From: Rhizobium sp. BK251
GTDB lineage: Bacteria > Pseudomonadota > Alphaproteobacteria > Rhizobiales > Rhizobiaceae
DNA: 64,000 nt
Direction: 5' to 3'
Assembly: GCF_004345245.1 (NCBI RefSeq)
Contig: NZ_SLUQ01000001.1
Span: 62,001 to 126,000, forward strand
Below the pieces are notes generated by a model. The model made no database searches and was not told the DNA's origin. It worked only from the letters and a program-made list of their open reading frames with translations. Position 1 is the first letter of the stretch, and each line of letters starts with the position of its first letter. The translations under genes and the position numbers were made by a program. This document shows, one piece after another, positions 36,096 through 45,636 of this stretch.

Positions 36096-37130
36096 ATGGC
36101 AGTATTGGTGACGGGGGGCGCAGGCTATATCGGCAGCCACATGGTGTGGGCGCTGCTGGAGGCCGGCGAGGACGTGGTCGTGATCGACCGGCTTTCGACC
36201 GGTTCGCGCTGGGCTGTCGCTCCCGACGCACGTTTCTATCTCGGCGACATCGGCAACCAGTCGCTGCTGCAGAAGATCTTCGCAGAGAACGAGATCGAAT
36301 CCGTCATCCACTTTGCCGGTTCGACGGTGGTGCCGGCTTCCATCGCTGATCCGCTGGCTTACTACGAGAACAATACCGGCAAGACGCAGATCCTGATGAA
36401 TACGGCGATCCGCGCCGGCATTCGCTTCTTCGTCTTCTCCTCGACTGCGGCCGTCTATGGCCCTCAGAAGAGCACGAAGCCGGTAAAGGAAAGCGCCCCG
36501 CTCAATCCGGAAAACCCCTACGGCCAGTCGAAGCTGATGTCCGAGCTGATGCTGCGCGACGCGGCCGCGGCCCATGACTTCCGCTACGCCGCACTGCGTT
36601 ATTTCAATGTCGCAGGGGCCGATCCGCGCGGTCGCGCCGGCCAGTCGACGCAGGGGGCGACGCATCTGATCAAAGTCGCCTGCGAGGCGGCGCTGGGCAA
36701 GCGCGATGCCGTCACCGTCTACGGCATCGACTATCCGACCCATGACGGAACGGGCGTGCGTGACTACATCCACGTCAGCGATCTCGTCGACGCGCATCTG
36801 AAGGCGCTGCGCTACCTGCGCAGGGGCGGCAGTTCGCTCGTGGCGAATTGCGGCTATGGCGCCGGTTACTCGGTTCTCGACGTCCTCAACATGGTGACGC
36901 GCCTCCACGGCAGGTCCTTCAGGATCAGCATGGCCGCAAGGCGCCCGGGCGACGCTGTCAGCATCGTTGCAGACGCCTCGCTTGCGCGCCACGTCCTGGA
37001 ATGGACGCCGCGATATGACGATCTGGAGACCATCGTGCGGACATCGCTCGACTGGGAAGCCCATCTGGCGAGCAGGGGCGCAGCGGACCTGCACGTGGTC
37101 GGCAGGGCGCTCGCGCAGGCTGCCCTATGA
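36096..37130 (+). CDS. galE: UDP-glucose 4-epimerase
   Basis: The 344-residue extended SDR has the NAD-binding GGAGYIGSH motif at residues 7-15, the Ser/Thr at 116-117 (FSSTAAVYG) and the catalytic Tyr142-x3-Lys146 (NPYGQSK). GTGVRDYIHVSDL, the GalE signature before the sugar-binding part, is also present. It interconverts UDP-glucose and UDP-galactose for exopolysaccharide and lipopolysaccharide synthesis. GGGGA stands before the ATG. It is a single gene, so which polymer it serves is unknown. Confidence 0.9.
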   Translation: MAVLVTGGAGYIGSHMVWALLEAGEDVVVIDRLSTGSRWAVAPDARFYLGDIGNQSLLQKIFAENEIESVIHFAGSTVVPASIADPLAYYENNTGKTQILMNTAIRAGIRFFVFSSTAAVYGPQKSTKPVKESAPLNPENPYGQSKLMSELMLRDAAAAHDFRYAALRYFNVAGADPRGRAGQSTQGATHLIKVACEAALGKRDAVTVYGIDYPTHDGTGVRDYIHVSDLVDAHLKALRYLRRGGSSLVANCGYGAGYSVLDVLNMVTRLHGRSFRISMAARRPGDAVSIVADASLARHVLEWTPRYDDLETIVRTSLDWEAHLASRGAADLHVVGRALAQAAL

Positions 37131-37239
37131 TGTTCCCCGGCCATGACGCTCTCGGGCGGTCGTTTGCGGCCGCAAATGCCGGCACATAAGGAAAAATCAA
37201 GCTTTCTATGGCTTCCATAAGCGCGGGGAAAAGGGAACC

Positions 37240-39201
37240 ATGAAAAGCTTTCTGGCGGGTCTGCATCTTCAAAGGGACAATCCGACATTCTTGATGGCGC
37301 AGTACCGTGCGCTGTCCTCGCAGATTCCCGTCCTTTATGTCCTCCTTGTCATCAACGCGCTTGCCGTTGCGATCACGCATATCGGCACCGCGCCGCAGTG
37401 GCTGGCCCTCTATATTCCCGTCTCCCTGAGCATCATCTGTCTCTTCCGCCTGTGCTGGTGGGAACTGCAGGGCAAGCGGGTAACCGATCCCGCGACGGTC
37501 TACGTGATCATGCGGCGTACCACCGTGCTTGCCGTCGTGTTGTCGTTCGCCTTCGGCGCCTGGGCGGTCGCGCTTTACCGCTATGGCGATGCCTACCAGC
37601 AGGGCCAGATCGCCTATTTCCTCGTCGTCACCGGCACATCCTGCATTTTCTGCCTGATGCATCTGCCGATGGCAGCGATTGCGACAACCGCGGTCTGCTT
37701 CTCGACCATGGTCGCGACTTTCATGTTTTCCGGCAACGCCGTCTTCGTGGCGACCGCGACGAGCGTCATCTTCCTTTCTGTTCCCTTCGTGCGCGTGATC
37801 AACAGCTACTTCCAGAATTTCTCCGGTCTCGTGCATCTCGCCGAGGAGCTCAAGAAGAAGCAGGCCGAAGCTGAAGAGCTCAATGTCGTCAACAGCACGA
37901 ACGCACTTCATGACCAGCTGACGGGCCTTGCCAACCGGCGCAGCTTCTTCGTCGAATTGCAGGCCATGTTGGCGGAAAGGCCGGAGGAACCGCCCATCGT
38001 GGGCCTGATCGACCTTGATGGCTTCAAGCCGGTCAACGACCTTTTCGGCCATTCCGCCGGCGACCATGTGCTGAAGGAAACCGCTGCCCGCTTCCTGCAT
38101 CTTGTTGGTGAGGACGGTCTGGTCGCCCGCCTTGGCGGCGACGAATTCGGTCTCATCCTTCCGCGCGGACTGGAGCGTCGGCAGGTGGCGGATCTCGGCA
38201 TTGCCCTTTGCAGCGCCGTGCGCGAACCCTATGACATCCCGGGCGGCTCGGTACGCGTTTCCGGCTCCTGCGGGATCGTCTATCCGGAGAAGCGCCGGCA
38301 CACCGCCGAAGAGCTCTACGAGAAGGCGGACTTCGCCCTCTACCAGGTCAAGAGCAAGCGAAACGGAAGCGTCGAGTTCTTCTCACCGGATCACGAAAAG
38401 ATCCTCTCGCAGCGGCACGTGATCGAACTCGAGCTGCAGGCGAACGACTTCGGCAAGGAGCTTTCCCTCGAATACCAGCCGGTCGTCGACCTTTCGAGCG
38501 GCCGTGTCGTTGCCTTCGAGGCGCTTGCCCGCTGGGACAGCGCCCGTCTCGGCCGCATCAGCCCCGATGCCTTCATCCCTGCCGCCGAACGCACGGCGAT
38601 GATCGGCAAGATGACGCGCATCCTCTTCGCGCAGGCGCTTGAGGCTCTTGCCGTCATGCCGGCGCAACTGAGGCTCTCGTTCAATCTCTCCGCGCGTGAC
38701 GTCTGTGACCACGAGACCTCGATGGCGCTGATCGCCATGGTGAGCCGGGCCGGCGTCGACCCCCACAGGATCGAGTTCGAGATCACCGAGACCGCACTGC
38801 TTTCGGATTTCGACACGGCCTATGACGTCATCGGCGTGCTGCGGGCGGCCGGCATCTCGATCGCCCTCGACGACTTCGGCACCGGCTATTCAAGCCTCAG
38901 CCATATCCACAGGCTGGAATTCGACAAGCTGAAGATCGACAAGGGTTTCGTCATGAAATTCGATCGTGAGCCGCGCTGCGTAAGTATCACGCGCTCGGTT
39001 GCAAGCCTCTGCCAGAATCTCGGCATCGCGGCCGTGGCCGAGGGCGTCGAAAGTGCGGAGATTGCCGAGGCGCTACGCCGCATGGGCGTCCAGCTGGCGC
39101 AGGGCTACCATTTCTCCAGGCCGCTTCCGCTTGGCGAGGCGATCGCCTTCGCGGCTGGGCGGGATCGCACGGCCATCGGCCGACGCTCCCTCCGAGCCTG
39201 A
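37240..39201 (+). CDS. Membrane-bound GGDEF-EAL protein (cyclic-di-GMP turnover)
   Basis: The 653-residue protein has about six membrane helices (residues 25-200) and a short coiled coil. A GGDEF domain follows with an intact catalytic motif (ARLGGDEFGLIL, near residue 300), then an EAL domain with intact motifs (FEALARW, FNLSARD, EITETAL, LDDFGTGYSSLSHI, KIDKGFV). Both diguanylate cyclase and phosphodiesterase activity are thus possible; one may be regulatory. The membrane part is an unnamed sensor of MHYT/MASE-like size. It stands alone in the same direction as galE. Confidence 0.92.
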   Translation: MKSFLAGLHLQRDNPTFLMAQYRALSSQIPVLYVLLVINALAVAITHIGTAPQWLALYIPVSLSIICLFRLCWWELQGKRVTDPATVYVIMRRTTVLAVVLSFAFGAWAVALYRYGDAYQQGQIAYFLVVTGTSCIFCLMHLPMAAIATTAVCFSTMVATFMFSGNAVFVATATSVIFLSVPFVRVINSYFQNFSGLVHLAEELKKKQAEAEELNVVNSTNALHDQLTGLANRRSFFVELQAMLAERPEEPPIVGLIDLDGFKPVNDLFGHSAGDHVLKETAARFLHLVGEDGLVARLGGDEFGLILPRGLERRQVADLGIALCSAVREPYDIPGGSVRVSGSCGIVYPEKRRHTAEELYEKADFALYQVKSKRNGSVEFFSPDHEKILSQRHVIELELQANDFGKELSLEYQPVVDLSSGRVVAFEALARWDSARLGRISPDAFIPAAERTAMIGKMTRILFAQALEALAVMPAQLRLSFNLSARDVCDHETSMALIAMVSRAGVDPHRIEFEITETALLSDFDTAYDVIGVLRAAGISIALDDFGTGYSSLSHIHRLEFDKLKIDKGFVMKFDREPRCVSITRSVASLCQNLGIAAVAEGVESAEIAEALRRMGVQLAQGYHFSRPLPLGEAIAFAAGRDRTAIGRRSLRA

Positions 39202-39307
39202 TTGCGCGCCACCGCCTTGCGCCCGTCGTCAATTGGCCGATAGTTCACTGGATCGGTGAAACATGCCGGTCTATGCATTGTTCGGCAGAAGGCATAGCGG
39301 GTGGAAT

Positions 39308-40375
39308 ATGCAGGATGACGCAACGGGCATGAGCGAGGTGATCGTCGAGCGGCGCGGGGCTGCAGGCGTCATCCGGCTAAATCGACCGAGGGCACTGAAC
39401 AGCCTGACAACCGCGATGGTGCGGGAGATGGCGGGCGCTCTCGAGCGCTTCGCGGCCGACCCAGGCATCGCGAGCGTCGTCGTCCTGGGCGAGGGGGATC
39501 GCGGGCTCTGCGCCGGCGGTGACATCCGCGTCCTGCACGAGAGCGGCCGGGCGGGCACTGGAGAGGCTGAAACCTTCTGGCGCGAGGAATTCCACCTCGA
39601 CCACGCCATCTCAGGTTATCCGAAGCCCTACGTCGTGTTCATGGACGGCATTACCATGGGCGGCGGGGTCGGCATTTCCGCCCATGGCAGTCATCGCATC
39701 GTGACCGAGCGCACGCGGCTCGCAATGCCGGAGACCGGTATCGGCTATTTCCCCGACATAGGTGCGACCTGGCTTCTACCGCGAGCGCGTGGCGAAACAG
39801 GAACATGGATGGGCCTCACGGGCCTCGACATCAATGCGGCCGATGCGCTCCATGCAGGGCTCGCCGACTATTGCGTTTCCGCCAGCACCTTTCCCGAGAT
39901 TCTCAAGGCGATAGGCGAGTTGCCCGCAACGGCCTCGCCGAGGCAGGTCAACGCCGCCATCACGGCATTCGCGGCCGTGCCAGGTGAAAGCGCGCTCGCC
40001 GCACATGCCGAACTGATCGACCGCGCATTCCGCTTCGACAGCGTCGAGGAAATCCTGGCTGCCCTCGCAAGGGAGAAGGGGGACTTTGCCGCGAGGACCC
40101 GCGCGACTATCGAAAGCCGGTCGCCGACAAGCCTGAAATTGACATTGAGACTGCTGAGAGCTGGCCGAGAAAGCCGCTCGCTTGCTGAATGCCTGGAGCG
40201 CGAGTTGGGGGCCTGCATGCAGATCCTCCACAATCCCGATTTCTTCGAAGGCGTGCGGGCTGCAGTCATCGACAAGGATCGGAACCCGAAATGGGTGCCG
40301 GCGCGGATAGAGGATGTCAGCGACGCGATGATCGAACGCTTCTTCAGGAAGCCCGAGCCTCCGCTTTTTCCTTGA
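39308..40375 (+). CDS. 3-Hydroxyisobutyryl-CoA hydrolase-like protein (crotonase fold)
   Basis: The 355-residue protein has the crotonase oxyanion elements FCAGGDI-like (GLCAGGDIRVL) and TMGGGVGISAHGSHRIV. The catalytic glutamate is in the AMPETGIGYFPDIGATW segment that marks the 3-hydroxyisobutyryl-CoA hydrolase group, and an extra C-terminal region distinguishes it from simple hydratases. It would act in valine breakdown. I start at ATG 39308 after GGTGGA; upstream ATG 39263 has no ribosome binding site. It converges with the helicase gene, 16 bases apart. Confidence 0.87.
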   Translation: MQDDATGMSEVIVERRGAAGVIRLNRPRALNSLTTAMVREMAGALERFAADPGIASVVVLGEGDRGLCAGGDIRVLHESGRAGTGEAETFWREEFHLDHAISGYPKPYVVFMDGITMGGGVGISAHGSHRIVTERTRLAMPETGIGYFPDIGATWLLPRARGETGTWMGLTGLDINAADALHAGLADYCVSASTFPEILKAIGELPATASPRQVNAAITAFAAVPGESALAAHAELIDRAFRFDSVEEILAALAREKGDFAARTRATIESRSPTSLKLTLRLLRAGRESRSLAECLERELGACMQILHNPDFFEGVRAAVIDKDRNPKWVPARIEDVSDAMIERFFRKPEPPLFP

Positions 40376-40391
40376 GCTCGGGATCGGCGAG

Positions 40392-42452
40392 CTAGCGCCA
40401 CATGTTGCGCATGCGTGCGCCGACATCGACACGCATCTGGCGGGCCTGGGCAGTCACGGCCGCCTCCGATCTCACCGGCGGCCAGGAGCAGGCCTCGAAG
40501 AACTGCAGCAGCGTTGCGGGAATGAAGCGTGTCCGCGAGGCATAGACATGCCGGTCGCCCTGCGCATTCTGCCCATGGACAAAGAAGCGTTGCGGCACGA
40601 CGAGGTCTAGGTTGTCGCGGGCGCGCGTCATGGCAACATAGAGAAGCCGCCGCTCCTCCTCGATTTCCGCCGTCGTACCGGTGCCGAGGTCGGAGGGTAT
40701 GCAGCCGTCGACGACGTTCAGCATGAACACCTTCGTCCATTCCTGGCCCTTGGCGGAATGGATGGTGGAAAGGATGAGGTAATCTTCGTCGAGGTGCGGA
40801 ACGCCCGACTGGTCGCTGGTGGCATCGGGTGGGTCGAGCGTCAGCTCCGTCAGGAAGCGTTCCCGCGAAGGGTAGCCCGATGCGATCTGCTCGAGCTGGA
40901 TGAGGTCGGCGAGACGCGAGGCGGCATCCTCATGCGCGCGCTCGAGGTGCGGCTCGTACCAGCTGCGCACGAGTCCGATTTCTGCGGGCCAGCCGGCATT
41001 GCCGGCATGAAGCTGGCTCAATGTCGAAACAAAGCTGGCCCAGTCGTCGCCGGTGCGCGGCGGTGCGGGAATGTCCGCAAGGGCGGAAAGAGGGCTTGGC
41101 TGGTCGCTCATCTGGTCGAGGACCCGCTGCGCAGTCGACGGCCCGACGCCGGGCAAAAGCTGCATCAGGCGGAAGCCGGCGACGCGGTCGAGCGGGTTCT
41201 GCGCAAAACGCAGGGCAGCCAACATGTCCTTCACATGGGCGCTGTCGAGGAACTTCAGCCCGCCGAACTTCACGAAGGGGATGTTGCGTCGCGTCAGTTC
41301 GATTTCCAGCGGGCCGCTGTGATGTGACGCGCGGAAGAGGACCGCCTGCCGCTTGAGCTGCGTGCCCACCTCGCGGTTTTCCAGTACCTGGTCTGCGATG
41401 TAGCGGGCCTGGTCGGCCTCGTCGCGCACCGTGACGAGCCGTGGGCGCTCGGCAGATTCCCGCTCGGTGCGAAGGTTCTTGGTGAAGCGTTCGCGGGCAA
41501 GGTCGATGACCGCGTTCGCGGCCGCGAGGATCGGCTGCGTAGAGCGATAGTTGCGGTCGAGCGTGACGATGTTCGCAGCCGGACTGAAGGACTGAGGGAA
41601 ATCGAGGATGTTGCGCACCGTCGCCGCGCGGAACGAGTAGATCGACTGGGCGTCGTCGCCGACCACGGTCAGTCCGCGGCCGTCCGGTTTAAGGGCCATG
41701 AGGATCGAGGCCTGCAGGCGGTTCGTATCCTGGTATTCGTCGACTAGGACGTGGTCGAAGCGGCTGCCGATATCCTCGGCAAGGAGTGGTTCGCCGACCA
41801 TCTGCGCCCAGTAGAGGAGCAGGTCGTCGTAGTCGAGCACGTTCTGGTTCTGCTTCGCCTCGACATAGGAGGAGAAGAGCTCGCGCAGCTGCTTCTCCCA
41901 GGTGGCGCACCAGGGAAAGGCGTCGGCGAGAACCTCCGCAAGCGCGGCCTCCGAGTTGACGGCGCGCGAATAGATCGCGAGGCAGGTGCCCTTGGTCGGA
42001 AAGCGGTTTTCCGTTTTCGAGAAGCCGAGTTCGTGCCGGACGAGGTTCATCAGGTCGGCGCTGTCTTCCCGGTCGTGGATGGTGAAGGCGGGGTCGAGGC
42101 CGATCTGTTCCGCATAGTCACGCAGCAACCTTGCGCCGATTCCATGAAACGTACCGGTCCAGGCTAGCGCATCGGAAATGACGCCCGCATTGGCGCCGAG
42201 CACCTGAGCGCAGATGCGTTCCACGCGACGGGCCATCTCGGTGGCCGCCCGACGGGAGAAGGTCATGAGGAGAATGCGGCGCGGATCGGCGCCTTTGACG
42301 ACGAGATGCGCCACTCGATGCGCCAGCGTGTTGGTCTTGCCGGATCCGGCACCGGCAATCACGAGCAGGGGACCGCCGATATGGCTTTCGCCATCGAGCG
42401 TTCCGTATTCCACGGCCATGCGCTGTTCGGGATTGAGCTTTTCGAGATACAT
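40392..42452 (-). CDS. UvrD/Rep-type superfamily 1 DNA helicase
   Basis: The 686-residue helicase shows the Q motif (LNPEQRMAVEYG), Walker A (AGAGSGKTNTLAHRV), motif Ia (LLMTFSRRAATEM), motif II (VLVDEYQDTN), motif III (VVGDDAQSIYSFRAA), motif IV (LDRNYRSTQPIL) and motif VI (LLYVAMTRARDNL). It is near the length of UvrD but is shorter at the C-terminus, so it may be a second UvrD-like enzyme rather than the repair helicase itself. An SOS box GTTC-N7-GTTC lies 92-106 bases upstream, so it is probably damage-inducible. Confidence 0.92.
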   Translation of the reverse strand: MYLEKLNPEQRMAVEYGTLDGESHIGGPLLVIAGAGSGKTNTLAHRVAHLVVKGADPRRILLMTFSRRAATEMARRVERICAQVLGANAGVISDALAWTGTFHGIGARLLRDYAEQIGLDPAFTIHDREDSADLMNLVRHELGFSKTENRFPTKGTCLAIYSRAVNSEAALAEVLADAFPWCATWEKQLRELFSSYVEAKQNQNVLDYDDLLLYWAQMVGEPLLAEDIGSRFDHVLVDEYQDTNRLQASILMALKPDGRGLTVVGDDAQSIYSFRAATVRNILDFPQSFSPAANIVTLDRNYRSTQPILAAANAVIDLARERFTKNLRTERESAERPRLVTVRDEADQARYIADQVLENREVGTQLKRQAVLFRASHHSGPLEIELTRRNIPFVKFGGLKFLDSAHVKDMLAALRFAQNPLDRVAGFRLMQLLPGVGPSTAQRVLDQMSDQPSPLSALADIPAPPRTGDDWASFVSTLSQLHAGNAGWPAEIGLVRSWYEPHLERAHEDAASRLADLIQLEQIASGYPSRERFLTELTLDPPDATSDQSGVPHLDEDYLILSTIHSAKGQEWTKVFMLNVVDGCIPSDLGTGTTAEIEEERRLLYVAMTRARDNLDLVVPQRFFVHGQNAQGDRHVYASRTRFIPATLLQFFEACSWPPVRSEAAVTAQARQMRVDVGARMRNMWR

Positions 42453-42543
42453 CCGGTCGTCCGCACCTGCGCCTTCGAGCTGCGACGCAGGCTCATCCCA
42501 TACGATGCCGCAAGAGAATCAGCACCGCTGAAGGCAATGGATC

Positions 42544-42558
42544 GTTCATTGAATGTTC
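42544..42558 (-). promoter_or_regulatory. LexA (SOS) box upstream of the UvrD-type helicase
   Basis: GTTCATTGAATGTTC is an exact match to the alphaproteobacterial LexA box GTTC-N7-GTTC. It lies in the gap before the helicase gene (start 42452) and after the end of the gene in front. The match to this short direct repeat, together with the helicase identity, makes SOS control likely. Confidence 0.7.
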
Positions 42559-42648
42559 TCAAATGCTGATTCCTGTCAAGCCGCAAGTAAGCGCGACCAG
42601 CGTCGCGCTCGCTCGATCCCAGGAAGGGCAGGTCCGCGAGAGATAGGT

Positions 42649-42912
42649 CTATCTGCCAGGCGGCCAGTTATCAAAGGTGGTGCGTCTGACCAGCTTGAGG
42701 CTCCTGTCAGGCTGGATGATATACGTCTCCTCGACCCAGTTGCCCCAGCTGTCGACGAAGTTGTACGGCACGATCGAGCCGACCGGCGATTTGGTAAGCT
42801 GCGTCCTCGGCTGCCCGCCATAGGTGAGACTGCCCGGAATCGGCTCCAGCGGCTGGGACTGGCAGGCCGCCAGCAAGCCGGCGGCAAGGACAATGGCAAG
42901 ACGCGATTTCAT
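42649..42912 (-). CDS. Small lipoprotein of unknown function
   Basis: The 87-residue protein has a lipoprotein signal peptide with lipobox LLAAC (Cys17). The mature part of about 70 residues contains a GNWVEETYIIQPDRSLKLVRRTTF segment. I do not recognise the family, but the size and lipobox are those of small outer-membrane lipoproteins. GGGGAC precedes the ATG. A TATGAT element about 30 bases upstream is a possible -10. Confidence 0.75.
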   Translation of the reverse strand: MKSRLAIVLAAGLLAACQSQPLEPIPGSLTYGGQPRTQLTKSPVGSIVPYNFVDSWGNWVEETYIIQPDRSLKLVRRTTFDNWPPGR

Positions 42913-43390
42913 TCAACAGTCCCCTCGTTGCGCTCCGATCATATATTCTCTCACGCTCACTTACAAATCTCGCGTGCTGCGCGAATTTCAAGAAAGAGTT
43001 CGTCACCTAACAACGACGAAGGCCGGAAGAGCCGCCGCCACCCCGGCCATGGAAGACCTATTGATGTCCGCCTTGGATGCAACCCGAAATCAATCCGGGC
43101 AGGCTTTGGAAAGGTGTCCGGTTGGCATCGCCGCTGTGCATCGAATTTCCAGTGGTGCCATCCTTTCCCTGGCAATTGCTGCGGCCGCTGGACGGGCCAC
43201 CCATGTTGTTCGTGATGCTGCCCCGTGCTGTTCGGGTCGGCAACGGACGGCAAGCGCCAGAACGGACGCCGCGGCGTGCTTCCTGTTGATTTTGCGCCTC
43301 TTGATAGTAAGTTAGTGGCCGGGCGAAGGGGAGGTCGCATCAATCTGTGGCTCCCGCGGCCTTGCGAAGCGGACGCTGCAGAGGAAGCCC
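42913..43390. other. Gene-poor region between small lipoprotein and membrane hydrolase genes
   Basis: About 480 bases with no intact gene. Its lipoprotein side holds a probable promoter on the minus strand. Frames on the plus strand are basic and of low quality. On the minus strand the region 43090-43290 looks like a broken coding sequence, listed separately. The plus-strand end carries the leader of the 43391 gene with a weak AGAGGAAG ribosome binding site. Confidence 0.5.
43090..43290 (-). pseudogene. Possible decayed gene for a small secreted protein
   Basis: Reading minus-strand frames in order gives a signal-peptide-like start (NRKHAAASVLALAV, but with ATC in place of ATG), then ADPNSTG in a second frame. 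A third frame gives TNNMGGPSSG...NCQGKDGTTGNSMHSGDANRTP, and the first frame returns before a stop. The Asn/Thr/Ser/Gly-rich make-up is unlike the basic noise of the other frames here and resembles small exported rhizobial proteins. At least three small indels would be needed, so it is either a pseudogene or a chance pattern. Confidence 0.35.
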
Positions 43391-45052
43391 ATGAAACGCT
43401 GGCTGGTCGGTCTCTTTGCCTCCTTCTCCTCGATTGGATTGCTTTTTGGCTTCGCCTTCTTTGCTGCCTCGCTGACTCCGAGCCTGATGCCGCGTTCCTT
43501 TGTCGTCCAGGGCGCGCTCTCCGGTGTATGCGCCGCCGTCGGTTACCTGATCGGCGTGATCCTCGTCTGGGTCTGGAATTATCTCCAGCTGCCCGTCACG
43601 AAGACCGGCCAAGGCGTCATGAAGGTGGCGGTCTGGGTCCTCGGCGTCGTCGTGGCGATCGCCTTCCTCTGGCGGGCCGCCGGCTGGCAGAATTCGATCC
43701 GCGAACTCTGGCACATGGAACCGCTGGATACGGCCGAACCCTACAAGCTCGCCATCGTCGCGGCGATCGTGTTCCTGCTGGCCGTGCTGATCGGCCGGCT
43801 CTTCCGCCTGACCTGCCTTGCGATTTCCGACTGGCTCTCCCGCTTCATCCCTCCTCGGGTCTCGAGGGTCGTCGGCACGGTGATCGCCGTGGCGCTGTTC
43901 TGGTCGGTCGTCGAAGGCGTGCTTTTGAGAAGCGCGCTGCATATGGCCGACTCATCGTTCCGCAGGGTGGATGCGTTGCTGGAGGACGACGTGCCGACGC
44001 CCGCCGATCCTGGAAAAACCGGCAGTCCGTCGTCGCTCGTCGCCTGGGACGGGCTCGGCCGCCAGGGCCGTAACTTCATCACGACAGGGCCGCATGCGGC
44101 GCAAATCGGCGACTTCTGGAAGAGCGCGGCGCGCGAACCGATCCGCGTCTATGTCGGCCTGAACAATGCGGAGACCATCGAGGAGCGCGCCAAGCTCGCC
44201 CTGCGCGAGCTGCAGCGTCAGGGCGCCTTCGAGCGCTCGCTACTCGTCATTGTCGTCCCGACGGGCACGGGCTGGATCGATCCCGCGGCCATGGACCCGC
44301 TCGAATATCTGCATCGTGGCGATGTCGGGAGCGTCGCGATGCAATATTCCTACCTCACGAGCTGGCTCTCGCTGCTGGTCGAGCCGGAATACGGGGCCGA
44401 CTCGGCGCGGGCGCTGTTCCGCGAGGTCTATGGCTACTGGACGACGCTGCCGCGCGACAGCAGGCCGAAGCTCTACCTACACGGCTTGAGCCTGGGGGCG
44501 CTGAACTCGCAGATCACAGCAGACCTCCTGGACGTGATCGCCGATCCCTTCCAGGGCGCGCTGTGGAGCGGCCCGCCCTTCGAAAGTGCGATGTGGCGGA
44601 CGGTGACCGCAGGCCGGGACCCGCAATCCCCGGCCTGGCTGCCGCGCTTCAGGGACGGCTCGATCATCCGCTTCACCAACCAGGAAAACGAACTCGACTT
44701 GCCCGGAGCCACCTGGGGACCGGTGCGGATCGTCTATCTCCAATATGCCAGCGATGCCGTGACCTTCTTCGATCCGCGGTCGGCCTATCGGGAGCCCGCC
44801 TGGATGAAGGGCGAGCGCGGCCCGGACGTCTCGCCGCGCCTCAGATGGATCCCCGTGCTGACGATGCTGCAGCTCCTCTTCGATATGGCGACCGCCACCA
44901 CCTCGCCGATGGGATACGGCCATGTCTATGCCCCCGAACACTACATAGATGGGTGGGTCGCGGTGACCGATCCGCAGATTGCGCCGGCAGAGGTGGATGC
45001 GTTGAAGGCGAAGCTGGCGGTTGAGCTGAGGAGCGTGGAGGCCGGAGGATAA
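43391..45052 (+). CDS. Membrane-anchored alpha/beta-hydrolase family protein
   Basis: The 553-residue protein has five or so membrane helices in residues 1-185, then a large soluble domain with the nucleophile elbow LHGLSLGALNS (Ser367). Histidine-containing segments follow (YGHVYAPEHYIDGWVAV near the end). This matches the two-part Abhydrolase_9 family (membrane N-domain plus hydrolase), whose substrate is unknown. The hydrolase side should face the periplasm if the helices place it outside. No gene partner is visible. Confidence 0.87.
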   Translation: MKRWLVGLFASFSSIGLLFGFAFFAASLTPSLMPRSFVVQGALSGVCAAVGYLIGVILVWVWNYLQLPVTKTGQGVMKVAVWVLGVVVAIAFLWRAAGWQNSIRELWHMEPLDTAEPYKLAIVAAIVFLLAVLIGRLFRLTCLAISDWLSRFIPPRVSRVVGTVIAVALFWSVVEGVLLRSALHMADSSFRRVDALLEDDVPTPADPGKTGSPSSLVAWDGLGRQGRNFITTGPHAAQIGDFWKSAAREPIRVYVGLNNAETIEERAKLALRELQRQGAFERSLLVIVVPTGTGWIDPAAMDPLEYLHRGDVGSVAMQYSYLTSWLSLLVEPEYGADSARALFREVYGYWTTLPRDSRPKLYLHGLSLGALNSQITADLLDVIADPFQGALWSGPPFESAMWRTVTAGRDPQSPAWLPRFRDGSIIRFTNQENELDLPGATWGPVRIVYLQYASDAVTFFDPRSAYREPAWMKGERGPDVSPRLRWIPVLTMLQLLFDMATATTSPMGYGHVYAPEHYIDGWVAVTDPQIAPAEVDALKAKLAVELRSVEAGG

Positions 45053-45109
45053 GGGGAGGTGTGGGTGCGGCCCTTCCGAAAAGGGCTCGCTGCAGGCCCT
45101 AGTGCAAGC

Positions 45110-45397
45110 CTACTTGTTCTTCAGAAGCCATATCTTCCCGGCCATCGTGATGCCGTAGACGTCTTTTGATTTCTCATCGTTCAGATGCCGCCTTTCCAGG
45201 AAGCCTGGCTCCTCAAGCTCAACCAGCGTCTTGGCGGTTACCGATTTCACTTTCTGAGGCCGCTCCTTCCAGCGATCAGATTTCGCGTAGGTCACTGTCG
45301 CGTTCTGATGCGTCCACTTGCTTGATGGTTGTGGATACAGATCCCCATCTCGAGCGAGTTTCAGTGCGGCGATCTGGGGCTGGGAAAGCTCAACCAT
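45110..45397 (-). CDS. Hypothetical protein, possibly winged-helix
   Basis: The 95-residue basic protein (MVELSQPQIAALKLARDGDLY...) has a predicted helix at the start and a TLVELEEPGFLERRH element, then a beta turn YGITMAGKIWLLKN. The pattern resembles a small winged-helix domain (TAKTLVELEEPGFLE as recognition helix and the ITMAGKIWL as wing), by shape only. No family is recognised. It lies between the membrane hydrolase and tRNA-Thr. Confidence 0.65.
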   Translation of the reverse strand: MVELSQPQIAALKLARDGDLYPQPSSKWTHQNATVTYAKSDRWKERPQKVKSVTAKTLVELEEPGFLERRHLNDEKSKDVYGITMAGKIWLLKNK

Positions 45398-45561
45398 ATG
45401 GGAAGAATCCTCTTTTAGTGTTCGTAATAGGAGAGCGTCACGGTAACAAGCAGCACGGATTTGCTGTGCAATTCGTGTTCAGTTCCGCATTCTCGTGTCG
45501 GTTTACTCAGGATTGCGGTCGCTGCCAGTCCAGTTTTAGGCCTGTTTTCGTTGAGGAAAAC

Positions 45562-45636
45562 TGGTGCTGCCGAGTGGGATTGAACCACCGACCTCACCCT
45601 TACCAAGGGTGTGCTCTACCACTGAGCTACGGCAGC
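45562..45636 (-). tRNA. tRNA-Thr (GGT)
   Basis: The 75-base cloverleaf has a 7-bp acceptor stem (GCTGCCG with CGGCAGC), discriminator A and an encoded CCA. The anticodon arm is CACCC-TTGGTAA-GGGTG, placing GGT at the anticodon, and the T-arm contains GGTTCAATCC. It reads threonine codons ACC and ACU. Confidence 0.95.
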
